In this document: one piece after another, positions 41,300 to 50,274 of the stretch
Numbering within the stretch: position 1 is the first letter of the stretch
Layout of the letters: every line of letters begins with the position of its first letter
Assembly: GCA_003217735.2 (NCBI GenBank)
Contig: CP031586.1
Coordinates: 1-64,000, forward strand
Source: Marinibacterium anthonyi
Lineage (GTDB): Bacteria; Pseudomonadota; Alphaproteobacteria; Rhodobacterales; Rhodobacteraceae
Direction of reading: 5' to 3'
DNA length: 64,000 bases
Translations under genes and position numbers: made by a program
Notes under the pieces: generated by a model
What the model was told of the DNA's origin: nothing
The model's input: the letters and a program-made list of their open reading frames with translations, nothing else
Database searches by the model: none

Positions 41300-42496
41300 A
41301 TGACCCATATGGACACGGCACTGCCCAATGCCGCGGCACAGGCTGCAGACTTTTCCCGGCTGACCGAGACACCCGAATTCATTCACCTACTCGAGGTGCT
41401 GAAGGCGCGCCGCGACGAGTTCGAGGTGCTTCGCCATATCCCCCGCGACGTGATCGCGCTGATGAAGAAGGCGCGGATCTTCCGGTCGGCCACGCCGGCG
41501 AAGTTCGGCGGGGATGCCATGGCGCCGCATCACTTCCTGAAAATGGTGGACAAGATCGGCACCGTGGACGGATCTGCTGCCTGGGTCTCGGCCTTCGGGT
41601 CGGCCAATACCTACACGGCGGCGCTGTGCGAAGAGGCGCAGGCCATCATGTATGCCGACGGGCCGGACCAGGTCTTTGCCGGCGGGCTGCACCCGGTGCA
41701 GGAAGCCATCCGCGTCGACGGCGGCTGGACAGTGTCGGGGCGCTGGAAATTCGCGTCCGGTTGCATGGGCGCGGACTGGATCGGGGTCGGCATCGCCGGC
41801 GCACCGCAAGGCGCCGAAGAGGGCGCGCCGCCCACGGTGATGATGGCCGTATCACCGGCGTCCGAGGTCGAGATCGTCGAGACCTGGGAAGTCTCGGGCA
41901 TGCAGGGCACCGGCAGCCACGACACGACCGTCACCGACAAGTTCTATCCCGATATCTGGATCTGCGAACGCGGCGCGCCCGGCGTCATCGACGAACCGCT
42001 CTACAAGTACCCGGCCATGGCCTACCAGGCGCAGGTGCACGCGGCCTGCAACCTTGGCCTTGCGCGGGCGGCCATCGAAGAGGCGAAATCGGTTTCTGGC
42101 GCGGCCAAGCTGGCCGTGGGTCATGCGCGCCTGTGCGACCGGCCCTATTACCTGTCGGGCCTGGCGGAATGCGAGGCCAAGCTGCGATCGGCCCGGGCGT
42201 TCTTTTACGAGGCGGCCGAGGATGCGTGGGACAGCCTGATGAAGGGCGATCCGGTGTCTTTGGAGCAGAACAGCATGCTGCGGCTGAGTGCGACGAACGC
42301 GGCGCTGCAGGGGGCCGAGGTGGTCCAGCAGGCCTATCGGATCGCCGGGATGGGTGTGATCAGCCGCAAGAACGTGATGCAGCGGCACATGCGCGACGCC
42401 ATGGTCGTCACCCAGCACGCGGCGGTGACCGAGGCGATCCTGGAAAACGCGGGCCGGGTCATGGTCGGCCTCGAGCCGCCGCGCGGCTATCCCTGA
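41300..42496 (+). CDS. Acyl-CoA-dehydrogenase-fold flavin monooxygenase (HsaA/DszC-like, group D)
   Basis: A 398-residue flavoprotein with the acyl-CoA dehydrogenase fold. The oxygenase-type features are DGSAAWVSAFGSANTYTAAL (about 90-109), VSGRWKFASGCMGADWIGVG (about 147-166) and the C-terminal QRHMRDAMVVTQHA (about 361-374), the R-x-RD...H pattern of HsaA, HpaH and DszC relatives. The usual dehydrogenase Glu context is not seen. Such enzymes use reduced FMN/FAD from a reductase to hydroxylate phenols or oxidise sulfur. AAGGA precedes ATG 41300. It is followed by a co-directional LysR gene, and no reductase is adjacent. Confidence 0.8.
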   Translation: MTHMDTALPNAAAQAADFSRLTETPEFIHLLEVLKARRDEFEVLRHIPRDVIALMKKARIFRSATPAKFGGDAMAPHHFLKMVDKIGTVDGSAAWVSAFGSANTYTAALCEEAQAIMYADGPDQVFAGGLHPVQEAIRVDGGWTVSGRWKFASGCMGADWIGVGIAGAPQGAEEGAPPTVMMAVSPASEVEIVETWEVSGMQGTGSHDTTVTDKFYPDIWICERGAPGVIDEPLYKYPAMAYQAQVHAACNLGLARAAIEEAKSVSGAAKLAVGHARLCDRPYYLSGLAECEAKLRSARAFFYEAAEDAWDSLMKGDPVSLEQNSMLRLSATNAALQGAEVVQQAYRIAGMGVISRKNVMQRHMRDAMVVTQHAAVTEAILENAGRVMVGLEPPRGYP

Positions 42497-42514
42497 TCCC
42501 GGACCGGAGACCGC

Positions 42515-43435
42515 ATGGACACCAAGACCCTTCTGCGGTTCGACCTGAACCTGATCAAGGTGTTCCTGGCGGTCTGGGACAGTGGCAACCTGACGGTGGC
42601 GGCCGGGCGGCTGGGTCTGACCCAGCCGGCCGTCAGTCACGCCCTGCGCCGGTTGCGCGACGAATTCGGCGATCCTCTGTTCGTGCGGTCGGGCAACGGG
42701 ATGGAGCCGACGCAGATGGCGGTTGCCCTGCGCGGATCGTTCGAACAGGCGCTGCGGCTGGTGGCCGACACGATGCAGGCGACCACCCGGTTCGATCCCG
42801 CCACGGCCGACCGGCAGTTCCGCATCGCCATGACCGACACCGGCGAATTCGTCATCCTGCCGCGCCTGCTGGCCGCATTGCAGACGGCGGCGCCGGGGGT
42901 GCGGGTGCACTCCACGCGGGTCGCGCCCGAAGACATCGCCTCGGCCCTGCGGACGGGGCAGGTGGATGCGGCGATCGGCTATCAGCCGTTGCTTGGCGAT
43001 ACGGGCTGCCGGGGGCTGCCGGTGATGACGGATCGGATCATCTGCCTGTATCGCGACGGCCATCAGCTGCGGGGCCGGGACTGGACGCCGGAGGCGTTTT
43101 CAGCCCTGTCCTTCGTCGATGTGGGCGCGGATGCTACGGGCTACCGCCTTGCGCGGGAACGAATTTCCGAGCTGGGGATCCCCTACCGGGTTGTCGCCAA
43201 GATCGACCATTTCACCATCGTGCCGGAGATCATCCGGCGCACCGATTTCGTGGCGCTCTTTCCCCATTCGGTTTGTGCGCTGATGAACCGGCATGGCGAG
43301 TTCGACTTTTCCGAACTGCCCTTCGATGTGCCGGATTTCGACGTGGATTTCTGGATCCACGACAGTTTTGCCTCGGATCCCGGCCTTGTCTGGCTGCACC
43401 GGCTTCTGGCCGACGCCGTGGCGGCGTCAGCCTGA
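42515..43435 (+). CDS. LysR-family transcriptional regulator (NodD/LinR-like branch)
   Basis: A 306-residue LTTR. FDLNLIKVFLAVWDSGNLTV and LTQPAVSHALRRLRDEFGDP (about 10-48) followed by LFVRSGNGMEPTQMA are typical of the NodD/NahR-like group that senses aromatic or phenolic compounds. The effector region contains DRQFRIAMTDTGEFVILPRL. It lies 18 bp after the flavin monooxygenase gene, same strand, and converges on the peptide-type ABC operon 3 bp away. Likely regulates the monooxygenase. Confidence 0.9.
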   Translation: MDTKTLLRFDLNLIKVFLAVWDSGNLTVAAGRLGLTQPAVSHALRRLRDEFGDPLFVRSGNGMEPTQMAVALRGSFEQALRLVADTMQATTRFDPATADRQFRIAMTDTGEFVILPRLLAALQTAAPGVRVHSTRVAPEDIASALRTGQVDAAIGYQPLLGDTGCRGLPVMTDRIICLYRDGHQLRGRDWTPEAFSALSFVDVGADATGYRLARERISELGIPYRVVAKIDHFTIVPEIIRRTDFVALFPHSVCALMNRHGEFDFSELPFDVPDFDVDFWIHDSFASDPGLVWLHRLLADAVAASA

Positions 43436-43438
43436 GAG

Positions 43439-44245
43439 TCAATCGTCGAACCAGGTGTCGTCCAGTTCGGGCAGGGGGATCGCCGACAGCAGCTTGCGCG
43501 TGACCTCGGATTGCGGGTTGTCGAAGACATCCGCCACCGGGCCGGCATCGACGATCTCGCCATGGTTCAGCACAACCACGTCGTCGCACAGGTGCCGGAT
43601 GACGGACAGATCGTGGCTGATGAAGGCCACGGTCAGCCCCATTTCCCGCGCGAGTTGCTTCAGCAGCATCAGCACCTGCGCCTGACTGGATACGTCAAGG
43701 CCCGAGACGATCTCGTCGGCAAGGATAAAGCGCGGTTCCAGCGCGATGGCGCGGGCGATGCCGACGCGCTGGCGCTGGCCGCCGGACAGCTGGTGCGGGT
43801 AGCGGTCGGCGAAATGGGCGGCAAGGCCGACGCGGTCAAGCGCCTCGACCGCCTGTTGTTTCGTGCCGCCCCGGCCATAGCGTTTCAGGGGCTGGGCGAT
43901 CAGGCGCCAGACCTTGTGGCGCGGGTTCAGCGACGACATCGGATCCTGGAAGATCATCTGCAGGTCGCGGCGCATCGGCAGGATGTCGTCCTCGGCCAGG
44001 CCCGCGATGTCCTTGCCGTCGAACAGCACCTGCCCGGAATCCGGGTCCAGCAGGCGCACCAGCACCCGGCCGAAGGTGGATTTTCCCGATCCGGATTCAC
44101 CGACCACGCCGGTGATGCGGCCTTCGGGGATGTCCAGCGTCAGGCCCTTCAGGACCTCGATGCGCGGGGCCGGGCCGAACAGCGGCTTGTTGCCCCGATC
44201 CGGGAAGGACAGGCGCAGGTCGCGGATGGAAAACAGCGCGCTCAT
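43439..44245 (-). CDS. Peptide/nickel-type ABC transporter ATP-binding protein (DppF/OppF type)
   Basis: A 268-residue ATPase. Walker A GESGSGKST (about 49-57), MIFQDPMSSLNPRHKV typical of OppF/DppF, signature LSGGQRQRVGIARA, Walker B FILADEIVSGLD (note E-I-V instead of the common E-P-V) and switch His in ISHD. The C-terminal oligopeptide-ABC extension is short. It overlaps the DppD-type gene by 4 bp and is the last gene of the MarR-linked unit that starts at 57451. Confidence 0.9.
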   Translation of the reverse strand: MSALFSIRDLRLSFPDRGNKPLFGPAPRIEVLKGLTLDIPEGRITGVVGESGSGKSTFGRVLVRLLDPDSGQVLFDGKDIAGLAEDDILPMRRDLQMIFQDPMSSLNPRHKVWRLIAQPLKRYGRGGTKQQAVEALDRVGLAAHFADRYPHQLSGGQRQRVGIARAIALEPRFILADEIVSGLDVSSQAQVLMLLKQLAREMGLTVAFISHDLSVIRHLCDDVVVLNHGEIVDAGPVADVFDNPQSEVTRKLLSAIPLPELDDTWFDD

Positions 44246-45132
44246 CGCCGGGCTCCCTGCCAGAGGGCATCGTCCTGCGCGATCTGGGCATGCAGATCGG
44301 CGATCAATTCGCCCGGAACCGGGCTGAACGGGCGGTCCAGGTCGGCGGAGCTGGGCGTCGCGGCGATCAGGGCGCGGGTGTAGGGATGCGCGGGGTTGGT
44401 GAAGATGTCACGCGTGGGCGCGTCTTCGAGAACCTTGCCGGCGAACAGAACGGTGACCTTCTGGCTGATCTTGGCGACGACGCCCATGTCGTGGGTCACG
44501 AACAGCACGGCGGTCCCGGTTTCCTTCTGCAGCTCGCGGATCAGCTTGAGGATTTCCTTCTGCACCGTCACGTCCAGCGCGGTCGTGGGTTCATCCGCCA
44601 CGATCAGGCGGGGGGAGGGCGCGAAGGCCGAGGCGATCAGGATGCGTTGGCGCATGCCGCCCGACAGTTCATGCGGATAGCTGGCCATCACCCGTTCCGG
44701 CGCGCGGATGTGGACGCGGTTCAAAAGGTCCAGCGCGCGGGCCTGGGCGCGGGCGCGGTCCCAGCCGTGGATGCGCACCAGCGGGTCGGTGATCTGCGGC
44801 CCGATCTTGCGCACCGGGTTCAGCGCGGTCAGCGGGTCCTGCGGGATCAGCGCGGTGATCTCGGCCACCGTCTTGCGGCGGGTCCAGGGGGTCATCATGT
44901 TCAGGTGCTGACCTTCGAGGATGATCTCTCCGCCGGTCTGTTTCAGCCCGTCGGGCAGGATGCCCAGAACCGTCTTGCCGATCATCGACTTGCCGGCGCC
45001 GCTTTCGCCGACCAGCGCGCGGACCTCGCCGGGTTCCAGTTTCAGCGATACGTTGCGCAGCAGACGCTCGCCGCTTGGCAGGGCGATTGACAGGTCGATG
45101 ACCTGAAGCGCGGGAAGGGTGGTGTTCGTCAT
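44242..45132 (-). CDS. Peptide/nickel-type ABC transporter ATP-binding protein (DppD/OppD type)
   Basis: A 296-residue ATPase. Walker A GESGAGKSM (the last residue Met instead of Thr/Ser is common in DppD), IPQDPLTALNPVRKI, signature LSGGMRQR, Walker B LIVADEPTTALD, switch His in VTHD and the C-terminal oligopeptide extension HPYTRALIAATP. ATG 45132 is chosen: it gives a 4-bp overlap with the DppC-type gene, and the upstream in-frame residues are a shadow of it. It forms a heterodimer with the DppF-type ATPase. Confidence 0.9.
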   Translation of the reverse strand: MTNTTLPALQVIDLSIALPSGERLLRNVSLKLEPGEVRALVGESGAGKSMIGKTVLGILPDGLKQTGGEIILEGQHLNMMTPWTRRKTVAEITALIPQDPLTALNPVRKIGPQITDPLVRIHGWDRARAQARALDLLNRVHIRAPERVMASYPHELSGGMRQRILIASAFAPSPRLIVADEPTTALDVTVQKEILKLIRELQKETGTAVLFVTHDMGVVAKISQKVTVLFAGKVLEDAPTRDIFTNPAHPYTRALIAATPSSADLDRPFSPVPGELIADLHAQIAQDDALWQGARR

Positions 45133-45992
45133 TGCAGCACCGGGTCGAAACGTTGCTTGAGCCCCTCGCCCAGGGTCGAGAAGCTGAGGACGCTGAGGAA
45201 CAGCGCGATCAGCGGGAAGAGCAGCACCCACCAGGCGAAATGGATCGCGTTGCGGCCCTCGGCGATCATGGAGCCCCAGGTTGGGTCGTCAGAGGAGATC
45301 GACAGGTTCACGAAGCTCAGGATGGCCTCGACGATGATGGCGATGCCCATTTCCAGCATGAGAAGGGCGATGATCGTGGGCAGCACATTGGGCAGGATTT
45401 CCGCCACCAGCGTGGTCAGGCGGCGCGCGCCGCCGATGCGGGCGCTGTCGACGTAATCCATGCGGGCCTGCACCATGGTCTCGGCGCGGATGACGCGGGC
45501 GAAACGGGTCCAGTCAATCAGCGCGATGGCGGCGATGACGGATGTCAGGCCGGTGCCCATGACGGCGACCAGCAGAACGGCGAACAGCACCGGCGGAAAG
45601 GCCATCCAGATGTCGACCAGGCGCGAAATCACGCGGTCCCACCAGCCGCCGTAGAACCCGGCGAGCAGGCCAAGGGCGGATCCGAAGATGCCAGTGGTGG
45701 TGGCGGCGATCAGGCTGACGAACAATGCGATGCGGGCGCCGTAGATCATGCGGGACAGGACGTCGCGGCCCAGGCTGTCGGTGCCCAGCCAGTAGCCGGG
45801 TTCGGTGCCCTTCATGAAGAAGGGCGGCAGCCGTTCCAGCATCAGGTCCTGCGCCAGCGGGTCATGCGGGGCGATCAGCGGCGCGAAGATGGCGGCGGCA
45901 AACAGGATCGCGATCCATGTCAGCGGCAGCCAGAGGCGCAGGTTCAGCCCCTTGCCCGCACGGCTGCGGGGGGCGGCAGAGACATCAGCCAT
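45129..45992 (-). CDS. Peptide/nickel-type ABC transporter permease (DppC type)
   Basis: A 287-residue inner-membrane permease. Typical DppC features: an N-terminal helix (about 20-42), PHDPLAQDLMLERLPP, LGTDSLGRDVLSRMIYGARIALFVS (about 67-90), an EAA loop around YVDSARIGGARRLTTLVAEILPN and a C-terminal GEGLKQRFDP. About six membrane segments. Overlaps neighbours by 4 and 8 bp. Confidence 0.9.
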   Translation of the reverse strand: MADVSAAPRSRAGKGLNLRLWLPLTWIAILFAAAIFAPLIAPHDPLAQDLMLERLPPFFMKGTEPGYWLGTDSLGRDVLSRMIYGARIALFVSLIAATTTGIFGSALGLLAGFYGGWWDRVISRLVDIWMAFPPVLFAVLLVAVMGTGLTSVIAAIALIDWTRFARVIRAETMVQARMDYVDSARIGGARRLTTLVAEILPNVLPTIIALLMLEMGIAIIVEAILSFVNLSISSDDPTWGSMIAEGRNAIHFAWWVLLFPLIALFLSVLSFSTLGEGLKQRFDPVLQ

Positions 45993-46992
45993 GACGCAGC
46001 CTCGGGTTCAGGAAGGTGTAGGACAGATCGACGGCCAGGTTGATCACGATGAACAGCGCGGCGAACAGCATCACGATCCCCTGGATCAGCGGCAGGTCGC
46101 GGTTGATCACGGCGTCGATGGCCATGTTGCCAAGGCCTTCGTAGGCGAACAGCCGTTCGACGATGACGGTGCCGCCGATGAGGAAGGTGAACTGCACCCC
46201 GACCAGCGCCAGCGTCGGCAGGGCGGCATTGCGCAGCGCCTCGCGCAGGATCACGGCGGTTTCGGTAAAACCCCGCACGCGGGACAGCGTGGTGTAATCC
46301 TGCAGCAGTTCCGCCTTGAGGTTCTGTTTCAGCAGCTGCGCGATCATCGCGGCCAGCGGCAGGGCCAGCGCCATGGCGGGCATCAGCATATGCGCGAGCG
46401 TGGATCCCACCACATCGAAACGACCGCGCAGGATCCCTTCGACCACGTAGTAATTGGTGGTGAAGTCGAATTCGATCCGCGGGTCGATCCGCCCCGAGAT
46501 CGACAGCACCGGCCAGAGCACGCCGAAGATCAGGACGAATATCAGGCCCCACAGGAAATCCGGGATCGACAGCACCGCGCCGCTGGTCAGGTCCAGTCCC
46601 ACCTCGGTCGCGGAATTGCGGCGCCGGGCGCCGAGGACCGCCACCAGCCCGCCCAACGCCACGGCGATGAACAACGCCATGACCGACAATTCCAGCGTTG
46701 CGGGCAGGCGGGACAGCACCAGTTCCGACACCGGACGGCGCAGGGTGATCGAGGTTCCGAAATCCCCGTGCAGCACGCCGCCCAGCCAGATCACGAATTG
46801 CTGGGGCAGCGATTTGTCAAAGCCGTAAAGCGCGGTGAGATTGGCGATGTCTTCGTCGGTGGCGCCGGGGGGCAGCATCATGGCGATGGGGTTGCCCGGG
46901 GCGACGCGGACCAGGGTAAAGACGACGACGGCAACGCCGAACAGCGTGATCACCGTGGTCAGCAACCGGATCAGGACGGTTCTGAAAAGCAT
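45985..46992 (-). CDS. Peptide/nickel-type ABC transporter permease (DppB type)
   Basis: A 335-residue inner-membrane permease. FRTVLIRLLTTVITLFGVAV first helix, VRVAPGNPIAMMLPPGAT, YGFDKSLPQQFVIWLGGVLHGDFGTSI-type motif (about 53-79), the EAA loop DYTTLSRVRGFTETAVILREALRNA and a C-terminal VDLSYTFLNPRLRHG, all typical of DppB. ATG 46992 is preferred; the open frame reaches 47130 but into the intercistronic hairpin. Together with the DppC-type protein it forms the channel. Confidence 0.9.
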   Translation of the reverse strand: MLFRTVLIRLLTTVITLFGVAVVVFTLVRVAPGNPIAMMLPPGATDEDIANLTALYGFDKSLPQQFVIWLGGVLHGDFGTSITLRRPVSELVLSRLPATLELSVMALFIAVALGGLVAVLGARRRNSATEVGLDLTSGAVLSIPDFLWGLIFVLIFGVLWPVLSISGRIDPRIEFDFTTNYYVVEGILRGRFDVVGSTLAHMLMPAMALALPLAAMIAQLLKQNLKAELLQDYTTLSRVRGFTETAVILREALRNAALPTLALVGVQFTFLIGGTVIVERLFAYEGLGNMAIDAVINRDLPLIQGIVMLFAALFIVINLAVDLSYTFLNPRLRHG

Positions 46993-47013
46993 GGACACCT
47001 CGGAAATTGGGAA

Positions 47014-47042
47014 GGCCCGGACCGCCAGCGGCAATCCGGGCC
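47014..47042 (-). terminator. Stem-loop between binding-protein and DppB genes
   Basis: Perfect 8-bp arms GGCCCGGA / TCCGGGCC with a 13-base loop, 17 bases past the binding-protein stop on the minus strand. Confidence 0.6.
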
Positions 47043-47059
47043 ATGCCTGACCTGTTATG

Positions 47060-48598
47060 TCAGGACTTGGTGACGGCCTGCGGCAGCAGGTCGCCCGAGG
47101 TATAGGGCACGACCTGCAGGTCCGAGGCATAGACGATCGGCATCACGTATTGCAGCAGCGGGATCACATAGCCTTCCTCGGCGATGTATTTCGACACGGC
47201 CTTGTAGCCGGCGATCCGCGCCTCTTCGTCGGGTTCCACGAACAGGGGGCCGATCTTTTCGACCAGGTCCTGGGTGTCCCAGACCGAATGGGGCGAGGGG
47301 CCGAACATGGAAAACCCGGTCGAGGTCGAGGGATCGCCGATCGAGTTGCCCCAGTTGTAGAACGCCGCCGGCGCCAGCTGGTCGGTCGCGCGCAGTTCAT
47401 AGTGCTTGGCGATCTCGTAGACCTCGATTTCCGCCTCGATCCCCACCTTGCGCCACATGCCCACGATGGCCTGGATCATCTCGTAATCCTTTGGCTTGAA
47501 GCCGCGGGTGGTCTGGATGGTGAACTTGACCGGATTGTCGGTGGAAAAGCCCGAGGCGGCCAGCAGTTCGACGGCCAGATCGGGGTCGTATTCCACCACG
47601 ATGCTGTCGTCATAGGCGGCATAACCCGGCGCTTCCAGTGTCGACAGAGGCACGCCGTAGCCGCGCAGCAGGCGGTCGATGATCAGCTGCTTGTCGATGG
47701 CGTGATGGGCGGCCAGGCGGACGTTCTTGTCCAGCATCGGGCCCACGTCGTTGAGAAAGATCATGCCGATATCGGTGATCGGCACCGCTTCGCCCGACAG
47801 GCCGTCCTTGGCGATCAGGCGGTCGTATTCCTCGTAGGGGATGTTCGTGGTGATGTCGGAATTGCCCGATTCCACCTCGGCCACGCGCGACGCCGCGTCG
47901 GTGACGAACTTGATCGTGACGGTGTCGAATTCGGGTTTGTCGCCCCAGTAGTCCGGGAACGCCTTCAGCCGCACATAAGCGCCCTGCTCAAACGCGTCGA
48001 CCATGTAGGGGCCGCTGCCGACGGGGGCCTTTTCGAAGCCTTCGGGGCCGACTTCCTCGTAGTAATCCTTGGGCAGGACAAAGGCGGTCAGGAAGGCCAT
48101 CCACTTGAACAGCGCCGGTTCGAATTCCAGCACGTCGGCGGTGATCACCTGGCCGTCGACGGCAAAGTTGCCGATCTTGCCCCAGACGAACTGCATCGGG
48201 TTTCCGGTTTCCGGGTTCGCCGCGCGTTCCAGCGACCAGACCACGTCGGCCGGTGTCAGGTCGGCGCCGTTATGCCATTTCACGCCCTCGCGGACGGTCA
48301 TGGTGATCTGGCTCTTGTCGTCGTTGAAGCCCCAGTCGGTCAGCAGGCCGGGTTCGAACGACAGGTCCGGTGCCTGGGCAATGAAACGGTCGAAGACGGC
48401 CAGGTAGACCGATTGCAGCGCCGGGTTCACCGCCGCCGGGCCGGTCGTCGGATCCCAGCTTTGGACGGGCAGGTTGTAGGCGATGGTCAGGTCGGTGCCA
48501 TCCTGTGCCAGGGCCGGAACCCCCGCGGCGATCAGCGCCGACAGGGCCGCCGAGGCGCCCAGAAAGCCGCGCCGGCTGAGGTTTTTGAAGTCATTCAT
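47060..48598 (-). CDS. ABC transporter substrate-binding protein, family 5 (peptide/nickel type)
   Basis: A 512-residue periplasmic binding protein. The leader carries a twin-arginine motif SRRGFLGASAAL and a cleavage site after PALA. Family 5 features: TDWGFNDDKSQITMTVREGVKWHNG (about 88-112), the DLTPADVVWSLERA motif and VGSGPYMVDAFEQGAYVRL. These proteins bind peptides, nickel chelates, opines, sugars and diverse amphipathic organics, so the ligand is open. It is encoded after a 128-bp gap with a hairpin and AT-rich promoter-like DNA, and may have both read-through and its own promoter. Confidence 0.9.
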   Translation of the reverse strand: MNDFKNLSRRGFLGASAALSALIAAGVPALAQDGTDLTIAYNLPVQSWDPTTGPAAVNPALQSVYLAVFDRFIAQAPDLSFEPGLLTDWGFNDDKSQITMTVREGVKWHNGADLTPADVVWSLERAANPETGNPMQFVWGKIGNFAVDGQVITADVLEFEPALFKWMAFLTAFVLPKDYYEEVGPEGFEKAPVGSGPYMVDAFEQGAYVRLKAFPDYWGDKPEFDTVTIKFVTDAASRVAEVESGNSDITTNIPYEEYDRLIAKDGLSGEAVPITDIGMIFLNDVGPMLDKNVRLAAHHAIDKQLIIDRLLRGYGVPLSTLEAPGYAAYDDSIVVEYDPDLAVELLAASGFSTDNPVKFTIQTTRGFKPKDYEMIQAIVGMWRKVGIEAEIEVYEIAKHYELRATDQLAPAAFYNWGNSIGDPSTSTGFSMFGPSPHSVWDTQDLVEKIGPLFVEPDEEARIAGYKAVSKYIAEEGYVIPLLQYVMPIVYASDLQVVPYTSGDLLPQAVTKS

Positions 48599-48623
48599 GT
48601 GCCAGAACTCCTGTTGGTGGGCG

Positions 48624-48639
48624 GCCCGGTTCGCCGGGC
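48624..48639 (-). other. Leader hairpin upstream of the family 5 binding-protein gene
   Basis: GCCCGG-TTCG-CCGGGC on the plus strand (GCCCGG-CGAA-CCGGGC in the transcript), within the 5' leader 26-41 bp before the start. It may modulate translation or stability. Confidence 0.35.
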
Positions 48640-48671
48640 TTGGTCTTCGATTTTAGTTTAGGTTTAAAAAA

Positions 48672-48689
48672 TTCAAAATTGAAGTAAAA
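48672..48689. promoter_or_regulatory. AT-rich dyad and promoter-like DNA before the importer genes
   Basis: TTCAAAATTGAA (48672-48683) is a 12-bp dyad followed by GTAAAA. TTCAAAATT recurs at 57526 and TTGAAGTAAAA at 57759, both in the promoter region of the upstream catabolic genes. This may be a second promoter of the same regulon. Confidence 0.35.
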
Positions 48690-48726
48690 CCGTACGGAAC
48701 CAGGGGGAAATCTGCGGCCCGTCCGG

Positions 48727-50271
48727 TCATCTGATCATCTGTGCGGCGAAGAACCCCGATCCCGCGCCGGTGCCGGCGCCGGGCCAGCAGGCGGCGCCGA
48801 TCATGTGCAGGCCCTCGATCGGGGTCGATCCGTCGGCAAAGCCGCGTACGGGTCGGAACAGGAAGTTCTGCGTCAGGTGATGCGATCCGCAGATCTGGTC
48901 TCCGCCGACGAGATTGGGGTTTCCGGCCTCAAGATCCAGCGGCGAGACGGCGGTGGTGGCCAGGATCCGGTCGCGGAACCCGGGGGCCTGTTCTTCGATC
49001 AGGGACAGGATCCGGTCGGTCATGGGGGCCTTGGCCTGTTCCCAATCTCTTGCGGTGATTTCACCTTTTGCGTCGCCCATGATCTCGGCGGGCACCACGC
49101 GCGCCTGCACCCAGAGCGCCTGCTTGCCCTCGGGCGCGCGGGTCGGATCGAAGACGGACGGCTGCCCGACGACCAGCAGCGGCGTATCGGGCAAGAGCCC
49201 CGCCTTGGCCTGCGCATAGGTGCGCGCGGCCGTGTCGATGGAACGACCGATGTGGACATAGGCGAATTGGCCCAGGGCGTCGGCCATCCATGGCACGGGG
49301 CCGTCAAGGGCCAGGTGCAGCATCATCGTACCCGGCGCATGGCGGAACGTCTTGAGGCCCTGGTCAAAGCCCGTGTTCCCGGTGGCGCCGGTCATGCGGG
49401 CGAGGTGTTTCGGCGCAAGCCCGGCCAGAACGGTTGAAGCCTGCAGTTTCTGGCCATCGGCGATGACCCCCTGCACCTTGACGCAATCGTGCAGGATGCT
49501 TGTCACCTCGCAATTGCAGGTGACGGTGCCGCCATGCGCTTCGATCATCGAGACCAGCGCGCGGGTGGCGACATCGGCGCCGCCCTTGCCGATCACCATG
49601 CCCATGGCCTGTCCGGCCATGGCTTCGAGATAGGGGAAGATCGCGCCGCCGGCGATGTCGGGGGCGAAATCGAGGTGCAGGCCCCAGGTGGAGAGTGCGG
49701 TGCGCAGGCGGGGGTCTTCGAACGTCGCCTCCAGCCAGTCACGCGGCGATGACATCAGGAACTGCGCGATCTCCAGGCTGCCCTTGGTGCCCAGGCTGCG
49801 CCATGTCTTCCAGAGGAACCTGGCCAGGGGGCCACGGCGCATCGGCGTGCCGAGCAAACCACCGACTACACCAGCGCGGGCCGGGAAATCCGCCATCATC
49901 GCGCGCCAGGTGGCCTTGTCGGCGTCGGAGGCGAAGGTCGAAAGCGTTTCGTCCACGTCCTTGGTCACGCCAAGATAGTCGCCCGGCTCCATCGCCTGGG
50001 CGAAGGGGCGGTCGATAGGCACGAAGTCCATGCCGTGCCTGGCCATTTCCGCCCCGTGTTTCGCCATGAAGGCCGATCCGGCGAACATCGACAGGTTCAT
50101 CGCGGCCACGTCGTGGCGAAAGCCGGGGAGGGTCAGTTCCTCGGTCCGGACGGCCCCGCCGGGGGTGGGGCCGCGTTCCAGCACGTGGACCTGTTTGCCG
50201 CGCGCGGCCAGGTCGGCGGCCGCGACAAGCCCGTTGATCCCGGCGCCGATGATAAGGATCGGATCGGACAT
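48727..50271 (-). CDS. FAD-dependent oxidoreductase, phytoene-desaturase/amine-oxidase fold (second of two)
   Basis: A 514-residue flavoprotein. The N-terminal Rossmann motif is LIIGAGINGLVAAADLAARG followed by QVHVLERGPTPGGAVRTEE (residues 5-44; the RxGGR-like loop reads GGAVRT). The C-terminal FAD-binding segment is GLHMIGAACWPGAGTGAGSG, ending the protein. Such crtI-like proteins oxidise C-C or C-N single bonds or isomerise conjugated systems; members outside carotenoid operons are poorly characterised. The carotenoid genes crtB/crtE are absent, so a carotenoid role is unlikely. It lies 3 bp after iorB and is paralogous to the flavoprotein at 55081. Confidence 0.85.
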   Translation of the reverse strand: MSDPILIIGAGINGLVAAADLAARGKQVHVLERGPTPGGAVRTEELTLPGFRHDVAAMNLSMFAGSAFMAKHGAEMARHGMDFVPIDRPFAQAMEPGDYLGVTKDVDETLSTFASDADKATWRAMMADFPARAGVVGGLLGTPMRRGPLARFLWKTWRSLGTKGSLEIAQFLMSSPRDWLEATFEDPRLRTALSTWGLHLDFAPDIAGGAIFPYLEAMAGQAMGMVIGKGGADVATRALVSMIEAHGGTVTCNCEVTSILHDCVKVQGVIADGQKLQASTVLAGLAPKHLARMTGATGNTGFDQGLKTFRHAPGTMMLHLALDGPVPWMADALGQFAYVHIGRSIDTAARTYAQAKAGLLPDTPLLVVGQPSVFDPTRAPEGKQALWVQARVVPAEIMGDAKGEITARDWEQAKAPMTDRILSLIEEQAPGFRDRILATTAVSPLDLEAGNPNLVGGDQICGSHHLTQNFLFRPVRGFADGSTPIEGLHMIGAACWPGAGTGAGSGFFAAQMIR

Positions 50272-50274
50272 GGT

